DNA from: Chenopodium formosanum | Taxonomy: Eukaryota > Streptophyta > Magnoliopsida > Caryophyllales > Amaranthaceae | Assembly: GCA_024500155.1 (NCBI GenBank) | Contig: CM044875.1 | Location: forward strand, 14,717,203 to 14,781,202 | Reading direction: 5' to 3' | Length of the DNA stretch: 64,000 bases | Shown: positions 22,073 to 33,234 of the stretch, one piece after another | Numbering within the stretch: the stretch's first letter is position 1 | How the letters are laid out: every line of letters starts with the position of its first letter | Position numbers and translations under genes: made by a program | Notes under the pieces: generated by a model | Databases searched by the model: none | The model's input: only the letters and a program-made list of their open reading frames with translations | What the model was told of the DNA's origin: nothing

Positions 22073-23725
22073 TTGATAAGAAAAGGGCATTTAACTCAGT
22101 ATCGGTTAGGTGCTGGTGGAAGCCAGCAACCACCTCGACTGATTGAAAGGCAGCAGCTAGAGGCAAGGCTGGAAAGGCCGCAAGGTGGAGTGGTCTGGCA
22201 AGGAGGTGGAGGAATGCCACCGCTATCAACAGGAAGAGGAGTAGATGTGATAACAGGAGGGCCGGTGCATGGAGGATCAATTAGTGGGGCAAAAAAGCAT
22301 CTGTCAGAACACCGCCATATAATCAATGCATTGGATACCGATAACCTCCCTAGGCCGACTTTGATTCCAAATGTAGTATTTACAGAAGAAGATGCAAGGG
22401 GTATTGTTTTCCCGCATGATGATCCACTAGTTCTGATAACGAAGATTAATGGAGCTGACATCAAAAGGGTTTTGGTGGATGGGGGCAGTTCTGCAAACGT
22501 TCAATTTATGAAAGCTTTTAATGAGATGATGATTGGAAGGAAATATATAACACAGGTATCATATCCGATTATTAGGTTCAATGGGTCAACAGTAAGACCA
22601 GAAGGAAGCATAGTTTTGCCGGTACGATTGGGTGATGGGGCGACTGCAAGAGATGTGATGGCAGAGTTTTTAGTAGTCAACGTTTCGTCAGCCTATAATG
22701 CAATTATTAGTAGGCCGATAATACATGATGTCCAGACAGTAGTATCAAAATACCATCTGACGATAGCTTATGAGTCGAACTTGGGAGCTGTAGAAAAAGT
22801 TCATGGAGGGCAGGTAATGGCAAAGTCCTGTTATGTAACAGCATTGAAAAATCCAGTTGGGGATGGCTCGGTGTTGAGTAATCCAATTAAGGAATTGGAG
22901 CCAATGGTACGGGATTTGGCAATGAGCAATTTTGATACGAGACCGGAAGCAACTCCAAGGCCGTTGCCAGGGGGAGAAACGGTGCAAGTTGAATTGCAAC
23001 CGGGTGATTCCAGCCGGACAGTTAAAGTTGGGGCAGATATGGATGTTGATATGAAGTGCAATTTAATAAGTTTGTTACGTGTGAATGTAGATGTTTTTTC
23101 CTTCTCAACGAGTGAAATGCCGGGAATTCACCCTGGAGTGATGGAGCATAAATTGAATGTCAACAGGGAATTCAGGCCGATAAGGCAGAAAAAGCTTAAT
23201 TTCTTTACTGAGAAGATAGAAGCTACACAGGAAGAAGTCAATAAACTCTTAGCAGTCGGGTTTATTGAGCCATGCATATACCCGGAATGGTTGGCAAATG
23301 TTGTAATGGTGAGAAAGCCGACAGGGAGGTTGCGTATGTGTGTGGACTTCACTGATTTGAAAAGGGCTTGTCCCAAGGATTATTATCCATTGCCTCGAAT
23401 AGATAGATTGGTGGATACCACTTTTGGCCATGAAATGCTGAGTTTTCTAGATGCATTTTCAGGGTACCACCAAGTCAGTCTTCATAAGGCCGACAGGGCA
23501 AAAACAGCCTTTATAACGGATGCCGAATTATATTGTTATAAGGCGATGCCATTTGGGTTAAAGAATGCCGGGGCGACTTATCATAAGTTGGTTGATAAGA
23601 TTTTTGAAAAGAAAAAGGGCCAAAATGTGGAGGTATATGTAGATGATACGATTGTTAAAAGCAGGGAAAAGAAGGATCACATAGCTGACTGGAGAGAAAA
23701 ATTTGGGACATTGCGGAAGTATTAG
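22073..23725 (+). pseudogene. pol: Protease and reverse transcriptase of element C
   Basis: 550 codons in the same frame as the preceding gag segment. Aspartic protease around residue 136 (VLVDGGSSANV). RT with VMVRKPTGRLRMCVDFTDL, LSFLDAFSGYHQV, KAMPFGLKNAGATYHK and catalytic YVDD at residues 522-525. It ends at a TAG between LRKY and MKLNPEKC, where relatives have a sense codon, so this is a nonsense mutation inside RT and not a true C-terminus. Confidence 0.85.
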
Positions 23726-24462
23726 ATGAAGTTAAATCCAGAAAAGTGCGTGCTCGGAGTCCAATCAGGGAAGTTTCTGGGCTTTATGGTTAGTGAACGA
23801 GGAATAGACGCAAATCCTGATAAAGTGAATGCAATACTTGAGATGAAACAACCAAAAACTATTCAAGATATACAAAGGCTGACTGGCAGAATGGCAGGGT
23901 TGACACAGTTCATCAGCAAGTCTGCTGATAAGGCACTTTCATTTTTTATGGTCTTACGGAAGAACAAGACATTTGAATGGGGAAAAGAACAAAGAGATGC
24001 GTTGGAGGTAGTAAGGAATCACTTAAGATCTCTTCCAACGGTTGCAAGGCCGGAAAGAGAAGAATTGTTGCAGTTATATATCTCGGCGTCTCCAAAAACA
24101 ATAGCTGCGGCATTGTTAGTAGAAAGGAAAAAGCAGCATATGCCGATACATTTTGTTAGTCATGTCCTGAATGCGGCTGAGCGCAGTTATCCTATAATTG
24201 AGAAGATGTCATTGGCAGTGGTGATAGAGGCTAGAAAGCTGAGACCGTAATTTGACGCACATCCCATAGATGTTCTGACAAACCATCCGTTGGAAAAGTC
24301 TTTGCACAAAATGGATACGTCCGGACGGCTGTTGAAGTGGGCAGTGGAGTTGTCGGAATATGAGATACACTATAAGCCCAGGGTATCAGTAAAGGCATAG
24401 GCCTTATTCGACTTCATAGTAAAAGCTTCATACACATATAAAGAGGAGGAAATGGGCACTTG
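23726..24462 (+). pseudogene. pol: RT connection and first RNase H of element C
   Basis: Same frame as the RT segment. KFLGFMVSERGIDANPDK and LTGRMAGLTQFIS are RT thumb/connection. The RNase H-like part LQLYISASPKTIAAALL has Ser where active RNase H has the first Asp, a known loss in Tat elements that carry a second RNase H. In-frame stops at 24248-24250 (after KLRP) and near 24399 (after SVKA). The frame ends at GTWTAG. Confidence 0.75.
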
Positions 24463-24597
24463 GTAGGTTTCAATGGTTTATAATTTAATATCTAGGGTTT
24501 AGAAAAAATTTTCATAGTTTAAATGTTTTAGAGAATTTTGTGGTGAATGCTTAACATATGACGTATTTATTGTCAATTTTTAATGTGATTGGTCTCA
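24463..24597 (+). other. AT-rich segment with GT..AG borders between the two RNase H domains
   Basis: GTAGGTTT at the left and TTGGTCTCAG at the right bound about 135 bp of strongly AT-rich sequence that breaks the reading frame. It looks like an intron, but splicing exactly at these borders does not join the flanking frames as they stand. It may instead be an insertion. Confidence 0.35.
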
Positions 24598-25056
24598 GTG
24601 GATGGATCCGCAACATCAAAAGGGTCAGGGGCAGGAATAGTTATAACGACCCCAGATGAAAAAATCTTTGAGTATGCAATTAAGTTTAAATTCAAGGCCA
24701 CCAACAATGAAGCTGAGTATGAGGCAGCAGTGGCTGGGATTCAATTATGTATTGCAGCTGAAGCAAAACGGTTAATTCTGACAACTGATTCTCAACTGGT
24801 GTCAAGTCAATATACCGGAGAATACGAGACAAGAGAACCGACAATGATCAAATACCTTGAAAAGATGAATCAACTAATGGCACAACTACAGAGCTTTGAA
24901 ATAAGGCTTGTACTAAGAGCGCAGAACGCGCATGCCGACGCTTTGGCTAGGTTGGCCAGATTAAGTTTCAATGAGTTTGAAAGAACTGTAATGGTAGAGG
25001 TCTTGAATCGGAAGAGCATAAATGAAGGAACAGAGCATACACGGGGCATTGCCGGT
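24598..25056 (+). pseudogene. pol: Second (archaeal-type) RNase H of element C, cut before integrase
   Basis: VDGSATSKGSGAGIVI, KATNNEAEYEAAVAG and LTTDSQLVSSQ give the D-E-D arrangement of an active RNase H; AQNAHADALARLA is the C-terminal His/Asp region. This extra domain is the Tat-lineage hallmark. The sequence is cut at 25056 by a family O LTR fragment; no integrase of this element is in the window. Confidence 0.8.
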
Positions 25057-25224
25057 TGTAGGGAATAATTTCAAGCGTTAACCCCCTAGCTTGAACCCCA
25101 CTGTGATCATACACTAAAGTACGGTGGCGTCCAAAAGGGAAGAAGATAGAGCAAAAGAGTCGCCAACAAGTTTTAGGAACTTGTAAACCGTTCACGAGGT
25201 GAAGGTTACACCCCTTAACGATCC
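25057..25224 (-). mobile_element. 168-bp family O LTR fragment
   Basis: Minus-oriented LTR end (TGTAGGGAATAATTTC..AACGATCC). It breaks off mid-LTR and joins plus-oriented family O internal sequence. It is in opposite orientation to what follows, so it marks a rearranged junction and not a clean insertion. Confidence 0.85.
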
Positions 25225-25777
25225 CAGCGTTTGGCAACAGAGTCAATTCTTGGCGCCAGAGATGTTTCAGCAGCGACAAAGCTCGAAGCCTCTCAGAAAG
25301 GTGATTTCGACCTCGTACGGCAATTTCGGGTTCCTTGTTACGCTAGTTAGCCCCTATAAGCAATTTGACATGATTAAGTAGTCGGTTTGATTACAGTCTA
25401 AGTGATCGACCTGACGAAAGATCGTCTCACTTAGCTTAAGCGCCTAAAACACTGGCTCATTACAATCGGTTTAAAAGCAAGCACTTAAACGACAATATTT
25501 CCAAATATGGATTGTCGCGCATTCTTATTAAGCGACAAATTTTTCCAAAAATTGGATTATCATCCCCAACTGAAAAAATTTCCAAAAATGGATTGTCGTG
25601 CATCTTTTTCAACGACAATTTTTCCAAGATTGGATTGTCTTCCAAGCGTGAATTGTCGTGCTCCATCTTTGTTTGGCAAATTTTCCGAGATACGGATTGT
25701 CGCTTCATCGTGGCAACATTTCCAAGGATGGATTGTTACGAAGCATTGACAACTTTCCCTAAATCGGATTGTCATAC
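25225..25777 (+). mobile_element. Element E, left part (3' internal region)
   Basis: Plus-oriented family O 3' region: a stretch matching 15190-15380 of element B, then a GGATTGTC array (25490-25775) that is the reverse complement of the array in A. It ends in CATAC (25773-25777), the left target duplication of D. E resumes at 55534. Confidence 0.85.
25490..25775 (+). repeat. GGATTGTC minisatellite of element E
   Basis: GGATTGTCGTGC / TTTCCAAAAATGGATTG units spaced 30-45 bp, same family as 2530-3200 in opposite orientation. Cut by insertion of D. Confidence 0.8.
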
Positions 25778-27700
25778 TGTAGGGAATAATTTCAAGCCTT
25801 TAAAATCCCACTAGCTTGAACCCCACTGTGATCATACACTAAAGTACGGTGGCATCCAAAAGGGAAGAAGATAGAGCAAAAGAGTCGCCAACAAGTTTTT
25901 AAGGAACTTGTAAACCGTTCACGAGGTGAAGGTTACACCCCTTAACGATCCAAGAGATCGTCAACTCCATAAGGTCATGAACCAAATAAGGGTTCGGGGA
26001 TGATGGTACAAATCCAACCTAAAAGAGATTGAACCTGCCCTAATAATAGGCCTCTACTTTATTCTGCTCGTATTCATGTGCGCTTTCTGACTAACATACA
26101 ATCAATAGGATTAACCCTAAACCTGTTTAATCTATGTTGGTTGAATTTTAATGCACAAATAAACTATTATTGGCGATCACTTGAATTTATAATCACAATT
26201 AACCTAACAAGATTATTAATTATCTTATTAAGCGTGATTGCAGATACCAATTCCCTTTAAACATGCAATAAAAGGTGATCAAGCAATAATAATAAGCATC
26301 AAGCAACATAATAAATAATCAATATCATAATAATAATTATAAATCATAATAATCATGTTAAAGCATAGCAAGATCCTAGGCATGATACTAACAAGATTAA
26401 TAACAAACCCTAGCATGTCACTAAGCAATAAAAATCAAAGCTTTAACCCTAACATGATACTAACATGAATTAATATTAGGAAGAGAATAGGAGGCATCAT
26501 AACAATCATATTTAATATTAAAATTAATCTAGACATGATACTAGGAATCATAATAACAATCTAAACATGATGTCTACATCATAATATCAATAAATCAATT
26601 AAAGCACTTACTTGGATGCCTCGTATCTCTTTCTAATAACAAAATACACACGTTAGTAACTTCAAGGAAAAATAATAATCAAAGCAATTAAATTAAATAA
26701 TTGAAAGAGAGATTTGGGACCAAACCCTCAGAAATTAAAACCTTTCACGTCTAGGGCGAAGGCAACTTCGAATATGGCAAGGTGTTTCAAGATCTTGTGA
26801 ATGCGGAATTTTGTGTGAAAAAGCAAGAGAGAATATTTATTCTAAAGAATGAATGATTTGAGATGAATGCTTTTAAAAGAATTAATGATTCTTCGTGAAT
26901 GAAAAGAGTTGATGAATGAATATTGATAATTGATGAATCTTGGTGAATGAAAACGGAGTTTTTGATACGATATTTATAGAGAAAATCATCCAAAAAAGAT
27001 AAATTAACAAAACAGAGTCTGAAGATCGTAGAACCACATTGGCGCCAGCCCTGGCTAGTTGGCGCCAGGACCAGTGGCTAGCGCCATGCGCCAATGGCTA
27101 GCGCCTGGCGCCAATCCTGGTTCCAGGCGCCAAGGCCTGGGGTTGGACGCCAAACTGAATTTCTACGCATTTTCGAAAATCTGATAAATTTCCTGTACTG
27201 GAAGATAAAATAATATAATTCCAATCGAAAATGCTATTTGATCTTGATTAAAACTCTGAAGAGTCCTAATTGAATTAAGAATGATAAAACCTAGAATGTT
27301 CTAGAAGACTAAAACCATTCCTAATTACATTAGGAAAGATAAATTATATTAGGTCCTCCCCTAGATCATTGGGCCGTACTTAAAGCTTAAACCAGGCCCA
27401 GTTTAGTAAATTGGCCATAACTTCCTCAATATTCATCGGAATTGGGCTTATAATATATCGTTGGAAAGGTCTTTGTAAGCCCTATCCAACTACACCACTA
27501 TTAGACCCATATCATGGACCAACCAAACTGGATTGGCTGTTTTCTTAAAATAAAGTTTTCAAAAACAGGGAGAAGAGAAAAGAAATAAAACTTTCCGCAA
27601 CACTAGACCTTTCCACACTTCGTTTCATTTGATTATGATTCAACGTGAAAGGCACTCATCACTGGGTTTGGTTTTGGGGAGATACAAATGGGTGTCTACA
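25778..27700 (-). mobile_element. 3' LTR of element D (1923 bp)
   Basis: Complete LTR, TGTAGGG..GTGTCTACA in plus sense. TATA box (inverted) at 26971-26979, GGCGCC cluster about 27040-27155, three perfect heat-shock units at 27293-27307. Confidence 0.92.
27293..27307 (-). promoter_or_regulatory. Three-unit heat-shock element in LTR U3
   Basis: aGAAt-gTTCt-aGAAg. The partner LTR keeps a fourth unit (55112-55131), so this copy has lost one. Confidence 0.55.
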
Positions 27701-27714
27701 GAAGCCCCCACTTT
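27701..27714 (-). other. Polypurine tract of element D
   Basis: GTGGGGGCTTC in element sense, immediately before the 3' LTR. Confidence 0.85.
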
Positions 27715-28619
27715 GACTGAGTTTGGAGAAACGCTAATTTTGAAAAACGAAAGCCAAAGTATCGATAGGGACGGAGAATGATTCAAGACGTTCTGCGATC
27801 CTAAATCAATCTTGTAACGCCGATACCTGCAAAACTAGCATTAGTTAAACAGATAAAAGAGTTAAGAAACGCGTATCTTGCACCGTCGAGCACACGTCTC
27901 TGAAAGTAACCGATCGTTGCTGCTGCTGTTGTTTCGATGACGTCCTGCAAGCTAGAGAACGACATCCCGCTTGAAAACCGCTACGCCTTGTAACTGCTTA
28001 CAAATTAGAAGATTGCTTCGCCCGAAACTATCCTCCTCCGCAATGACAATATTCCACGTCCAAGGGAATATCATCGAAAATTATTTCTCTTGAAATAATT
28101 CTCATCCGCATTATGATCATCTTCCATGCCTCAGGAACTATGATCGAAGACAACTTCGCCTGAAATTACCTTCAGTTGTTTGTGACAACTTTCCGCAAGC
28201 TAGGGAAGGATGCCAAAGACATCTTCTCTAGAAGTCATCCTCATTTGATGCGATAATTTTCCCAAGGAAAATACCGAAGATCCACGCCCGTCGATCTTTA
28301 AAAGTTCACCTAAACTTTGCCTTTGCTATGCCTGTACGTCGGCGCTCTTTTGCTTTGAACCTGTATGTCGGTGCTCTTTGCTCTTGAACCTATACGTCGG
28401 TGCCTTTTACTCTTGAACCTATATGTCGGTGCCTTTTGCTAATGAGCCAACGCTTAGGCGCTTTAAGCTAAGTGAGACGATCTTTTCATCAGGGCGATCA
28501 CTCTACGTAATCAAGCCGATTACTTAATCATGTCGAATTGCTTAGAGGGGTAACTGGCGTACCAAGGAACCCAAAATATATTGCAGAAAGCTAGCACAAC
28601 CCCAACAGGTGGCTGGCTG
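27715..28619 (-). other. 3' noncoding region of element D
   Basis: The PPT-proximal block is followed by short irregular repeats (GAACCTATACGTCGGTGC-like words near 28330-28440) and the AACTGGCGTACCAAGGAACCC stretch shared with A and B. D has no large minisatellite here. Confidence 0.6.
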
Positions 28620-28735
28620 CTTTGGCGTCGCTGAAAATCCATCAGCGCCAGGCGCTGGCGTTGGCGTCAGGCGCCAAGCACAGAACGTGATGCCAATGCC
28701 TAGGGACTGGCGCCAGCACGGGAATCTCTTTAAAT
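28620..28735 (+). promoter_or_regulatory. GGCGCC cluster upstream of the PMD-like gene
   Basis: TTTGGCGTCGC, AGCGCCAGGCGCTGGCG, GTCAGGCGCCAAGC and ACTGGCGCCAGC within about 115 bp, roughly 0.6 kb before the PMD-like ATG. The same word type lies upstream of the LTR TATA box. No obvious TATA box was assigned. Confidence 0.5.
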
Positions 28736-29360
28736 TCCCGTTTTCGTTCATTTCTTGCTCTGTACGTCGCGAAACTGCCAGAGAGAAGTCCAAAAACTTC
28801 AATTGATCGTTGCTTGCTCGTTTCTCAACCGAATTCGCTCAAATTTGTTGCAAATCAAAGCTCTTTTCATCTTTATTCCCGATCTATGTAAGTTTTCCTC
28901 AAACTCACACCGGTTTTTATGAATTCTTGGCATGTTTATTCACGAATTTCATGAAAATTCAAAATTTATAATGCTCAATTTGCTTTGTTTATCAAGTTTT
29001 GTGCCATGAAATTGCTTGTTTATGTTTGTATATTGCCTTGGGAGTAATTTGAGACTTGTTTGACTCAATTTGGCGAAGAAATGAGCAACCCGCCATTGTT
29101 GGACCTCTTAAGGTCGTGAAGAACAATGTAGCTTGTTCTTGATGTTTTGCTTGCAATTCTTGTTCAATTTGTCACAATAATCACTATAGTGTTGCAAGAA
29201 ATTGTTTGATTGCTTGAAAAAAATGTTGTCATGCTCAATTTGAATTTGTGCTCTATTTTAGTACTAGGTACTCTGTTTTTTGCGAACATAGTATCATGCG
29301 GCTAGGCGAACCTTTAGATACTATAGAACCTTAATTCATGATGATTCTGCACAATGTAGC

Positions 29361-30227
29361 ATGGCTAGACAACGAGGTTCAGGTTCACGGTCCCGAAACT
29401 CTAGACGGGAGCATGAGCCCGTGGAGGACGACACTACACCGTCCACTTCGCTTGGTCGGTTCCCGGAGTGGGATGAGCAGACCTTGTTCTTTACCCCTGT
29501 CCACCACATTTCTGAGAGGGTGAGACGGGGAACCGATCCTGGGAGGACACGGCATCACGGCTCTGGCTGTGATGGTCTAGGCGATTTGTATAGGATGCAT
29601 ATCGCCAGGGACCGAGAGACGAGACTCCTATGGGAGTCTTGTGGACTAGTTGCCTTGTGTGAGACCTCCGAGGCTATGGTCGCCTCCAGCGGGGGTCACC
29701 ATGTAGTACGCGCTTTGGTGGAGTTCTTCTGGGATACCACCAACACCTTTCATTTTCCCTGGGGTGAGATGATGGTCACTCCTACAGAATTCAGTCAAAT
29801 CAGGGGACTGGAGTTTACTTCTGTGCCGCTGCCGTTCGACGGCGGTATCGACGTCTTTTCTCCAGAGGTCGAGGAGCTGTTGGGGCCGATTGCTGTTCGA
29901 GCTCGAGTTGAGGTCGAGACGACTCAGTTCAGTGCTAGGGGAATTCGTTGCTCGACGCTGGCAGCGGCTCTTGATGACGATGCGACCACCCGAGAGCAGC
30001 GGGTGCGCATCTTTATGCTGATGTTGTTGTCAGGGACATTCTCCCCTGACAGGGGTAGTAGGGCGTTGCTTTACTACCTCCCTGCTGTTCGCGATCTCCA
30101 GCGGATCGGGACTTATGACTGGGCCAGCTTGGCCTACACTGACTTCGTTCGCGCGCTGAGGGACTCGTGTCGCCACCGGTCCTTTAGGAAGAACGTCGCT
30201 TTGTCTGCTTTCTGGAAGGTCGTAGAG
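29361..30227 (+). CDS. PMD-like gene, exon 1 (antisense gene of element D)
   Basis: First of six proposed exons (29361-30227, 30301-30433, 30509-30829, 30905-31042, 31117-31227, 41929-42300). The 289 codons open with a basic, Ser/Arg-rich stretch (MARQRGSGSRSRNSRREH). The domain resembles plant mobile domain/aminotransferase-like proteins: LLWESCGLVALCETS, NTFHFPWGEMMVTPTEFSQ, FMLMLLSGTFSP. PMD proteins include Arabidopsis MAIN and MAIL1, and PMD copies are known inside Ty3/gypsy elements. The exon ends in phase 0 at GAG followed by GTAAAC. It is noticeably richer in G and C than the AT-rich element around it. The opposite orientation to gag-pol lets its introns survive retrotransposition. 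Expression is unknown. Confidence 0.72.
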
Positions 30228-30300
30228 GTAAACATTATTCCCTATAAAGTTTTGCCCTACCTGTTAGTCAGCATTTACTCACGCTTTTAACTTCCTGTAG

Positions 30301-31227
30301 ATCTTGTTCTACGAGTACTTTCCTTCCATTGCGCCGCGCGAGACCATCGCCGAGGGGGTATCCGGTGAGCGCCTCTTGGGGCAGCCACCATGTGGACCTG
30401 TCTACTGCACGTGTCCGGAGTCGGATCATCTCGGTACGACTTTTAGTGTTTATCTTGCTCTTCTGTGATGTTTTGGACATGTTCTTACCCGATTGGTGTC
30501 TTTTATAGGGACCTGAGGTAGTATACCGACCATGGGGCGGTTGGACAGTCCCTGGATTAGCCGCACAGTACTCTGCTGAGCGCCGCTACTTTCTAGGGAC
30601 CTATGGAGCGGTTGTATATTTAGGGGAGAGAGTTGCTATCCAACACTCTTCTGATGTTTTCGTCGTTCCTGCCCCTCCGTCGCGTCATATGTTCGACGAG
30701 AGAGAGTTATCGAGCATGGCTGAGGAGTCTGGTTCCCTCTGGCGGTCCCATGTGATCCTTGGGCGGAGTTATGTTGAGGAGCTACTTTCTTTGTTAGATC
30801 CAGCCCCTGTGCCGGCCGAGGATGTGAGGGTAAGATCTTTAACTTTTATTTTTCGCTAATTAGTCCACGAGTAATACCTTGCTGATTTCTTTCCGTCTTA
30901 TCAGGATGGTCCTGCTGAGTTCGTGCCACCCCGTATGTCCATCCATTACCAGGGGACGTACGGGCCGATCGAGGAGATGATTTCTCCAGCTCCTGAGGGC
31001 GAGCACTTCGTAGAGCAGTCGATTCATCGTCACCAGACTAGGGTAAGCCTAGTTTTTTTAATGCAGAGTCTTGTATTCAATCATCATGTGTTTTCACTAA
31101 CTTACTTTCTTGACAGTTCTCACGCGAGGTGGTTTCGGCTATGGCACGATGTATAGATGCCTTCCAGAGCCAGCTCGTTCGGATGAGGAACGCGGCTACC
31201 TGTCGTCGAGACGACGCTGTCCGAGAG
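30301..31227 (+). pseudogene. PMD-like gene, exons 2-5 (frameshift in exon 2; exon 5 donor hit by Copia)
   Basis: Each intron is 70-80 bp with GT..AG borders: after 30227, 30433, 30829 and 31042. Exon 2 is 133 nt, one too many; its second half reads in the frame of SWGSHHVDLSTARVRSR, so a one-base insertion is likely, most simply in the G-run 30354-30358. Exon 3 (GPEVVYRPWGGW, 107 codons) and exon 4 (46 codons) are open and in phase. Exon 5 (37 codons, SREVVSAMARCIDAFQSQ) ends CGAGAG, and the Copia LTR begins two bases later, splitting donor and intron. As it stands the gene cannot encode a full protein. Confidence 0.68.
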
Positions 31228-31228
31228 G

Positions 31229-32644
31229 TGTTGTTTCAATGAATACTACAAGAAGGGGGGGTTGAATTGTAGTATGAGAGTTTAGCCAAACTTTTTGCGG
31301 AATTAAAATTAAGTTAGCTAAAGGAACTGAGAGATTAACTAAAGGAACTAAAGAATGCAAGAGAGATTTTACGTGGAAAACTCCTTGGCCCTAACAAGGA
31401 GAAAAACCACGACCACTTGGGATTTTGGGAAAAGAATCTTCACTATAATAGGGCAAATGATCCTATTACAAGCTAAAGACTCAAACTCATGTTCCGCTAC
31501 GAACTTGAGACCCTGAGGAACAAGTCACCCAACTTGTTACTCTTCTCTTCTCTTTCTCTCTTCTCACTTCTCTGTTCTCTCTTCTCTTTCTCTGTTCTCT
31601 GTTCTCTTTCTCTGTTCTCTCTTCTCTTTCTCTTCTCTTTCTCTTCTCTTTCTCTTTTCTCTTTCTCTTCTCTTTCTCTTCTCTTTCTCTTTTCTCTTCT
31701 CTTTCTCATACACAAATGTTCACTCGAACTTCCCCATTCTCCAATTACAACTCGAAAGAAAAACAAACTCTAGTATAAGAACATTAAGAACACTCTAATC
31801 AACTTATGTGGAATTGGACGCTTGACTCAATTAAAAGCTTGAAAACTTATGTGAGCAAGGACAAGTTTTTCCAACAGAAATTATGAACTATTTATAGAGC
31901 TATAAACGCTTTGGAAAACTTCATTGTGCTGCAAACCCATTACGCCACTACTCATGCCCACTAAGAAGATCATGTCCCTTAATTTAAGGAACCATGAACT
32001 CCTCAATTTTGCAGAACCACGACTTGATGAAGAACGTGGGAGAGTAGGCCGCAAGTTTTGGAAAACAAGGTGATTTTATTTTTTCAGAAGATAATTTCGA
32101 AAATAGGAAAATAAAATAAAATCTTTTTGCACAAGATATTTTCGAAATTCAGAAAGAAATAAAATCCCTTTAAAAAGATAAACATTTTAGATTGCAACCG
32201 TTTTCCTAAAAACTAGCATGCACAATTTTATCTTCTTAGACCAATTCCACACAGATTTTTCGAGTGCCATTTAATATCTTATACTTACATAAATCCTAAA
32301 ATATAAAAATATATTTAGTCTTCATGTTTCTCTGATGAAGCTTCTACTCCGAGGCTTCTGTTCCTTGGAAGGAACTTCTCTTCTCTGATGAGGCTTCTTC
32401 TCTGAAGCTTCTGTTCCCTGAGTGAACCTTCTCTTCTCCAGTCTTCATTTCTGAAGCGCCAGTTCCTGTGAGGGAACTCTTCTTTTTGGATAACTTTGTT
32501 TCTGGCTTTCCTGTTCCTCATGGTATCTTTGCTCGACACTTAATTCTCCTAGTCTTTACACTGATCACACACTCAAACAATCAAGCCTTTATTAGTATGT
32601 AAGTAAGTGAGGTTGTGTCATCATCAAAATCATTAAGTCCAACA
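31229..32644 (-). mobile_element. 3' LTR of the Copia element
   Basis: 1416 bp. Includes a CT-rich low-complexity block (31540-31710) and, in element sense, a TATA box CTATAAATA (31889-31897 inverted). Confidence 0.93.
31540..31710. repeat. TTCTCTTTCTC low-complexity tract in Copia LTR
   Basis: Polypyrimidine repeat present identically in both LTRs (second copy about 40746-40915). It produces spurious Ser/Phe/Leu-rich and Arg/Glu-rich reading frames. Confidence 0.9.
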
Positions 32645-32660
32645 ATATTCCCCCTTTTTG
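32645..32660 (-). other. Polypurine tract of the Copia element
   Basis: TCAAAAAGGGGGAATAT in element sense directly before the 3' LTR. Confidence 0.85.
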
Positions 32661-33234
32661 ATGATGACAAACAATCCAAACTTACTTACAAGGAAACAAA
32701 GATAATCCACCCTAAACTAAAGAAGGAAAATGCAAAAATATAATGCAATGCAAAAAGGGAACTACTTAATAAAAATAAAGACAGAAAACAAAAAGAAGAA
32801 AAATTGCAAAAATGGAAAAACTTGTATTTACATATACCTGCCTGTAGAGATGTAGGCTTGCTGAGAGGACTTCGAACAGAGACCATAGAATGATTAAGTT
32901 TCCTTGGATAGTTTGCATCTTTTCCCCCTTTTGGCATTATCAAAAACCAACACACAAGCAGTAGTATACCATAACACAGCACCATCAAGTGGTCTAGTGT
33001 TAAGACAAGAAGCATGCATATATAGGGAAAACATTCACAAAGCATATAGGCAAAAGCATTATAGACATTCATCATCCAAAACCAATTTAAAACATCGTCC
33101 AATGTACCAAATTTGCAAGTTTACCAAAAGAAAATAAAGTGCCCAAAATATTACAGACCAAATAAAAATTGTTTCCCAAAAACAAATAAAAACAGAAGTT
33201 TCATCAACATAAAAAGGCTGCAAGGAAAGAGAGG
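32661..33234 (-). other. Copia 3' untranslated region
   Basis: AT-rich sequence between ORF3 and polypurine tract. A stretch near 32920-32945 (CCCCCTTTTGGCATTATCA) resembles the tract itself and may be a second purine tract in element sense. No ORF supported. Confidence 0.5.

Larger units (their letters stand above)
19926..25056 (+). mobile_element. Element C: truncated Tat-type Ty3/gypsy element
   Basis: 5' LTR, primer site, gag, protease, RT, RNase H and a second RNase H on the plus strand. The sequence stops before any integrase at 25056, where a family O LTR fragment begins. The dual RNase H identifies the Tat lineage, but the short LTR and divergent Gag separate it from family O. The reading frame is broken at several points. 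A Cassandra-like LTR sits between primer site and gag. Confidence 0.82.

Noticed and set aside
22096..22464. 122-residue minus-strand ORF opposite element C protease
   Set aside because: Shadow of the plus-strand pol frame with no recognisable domain.
31497..31766. Arg/Glu-repeat protein on the minus strand and its Ser/Phe/Leu mirror
   Set aside because: Both come from the polypyrimidine tract of the Copia LTR; an identical pair appears in the other LTR (40703-40979).
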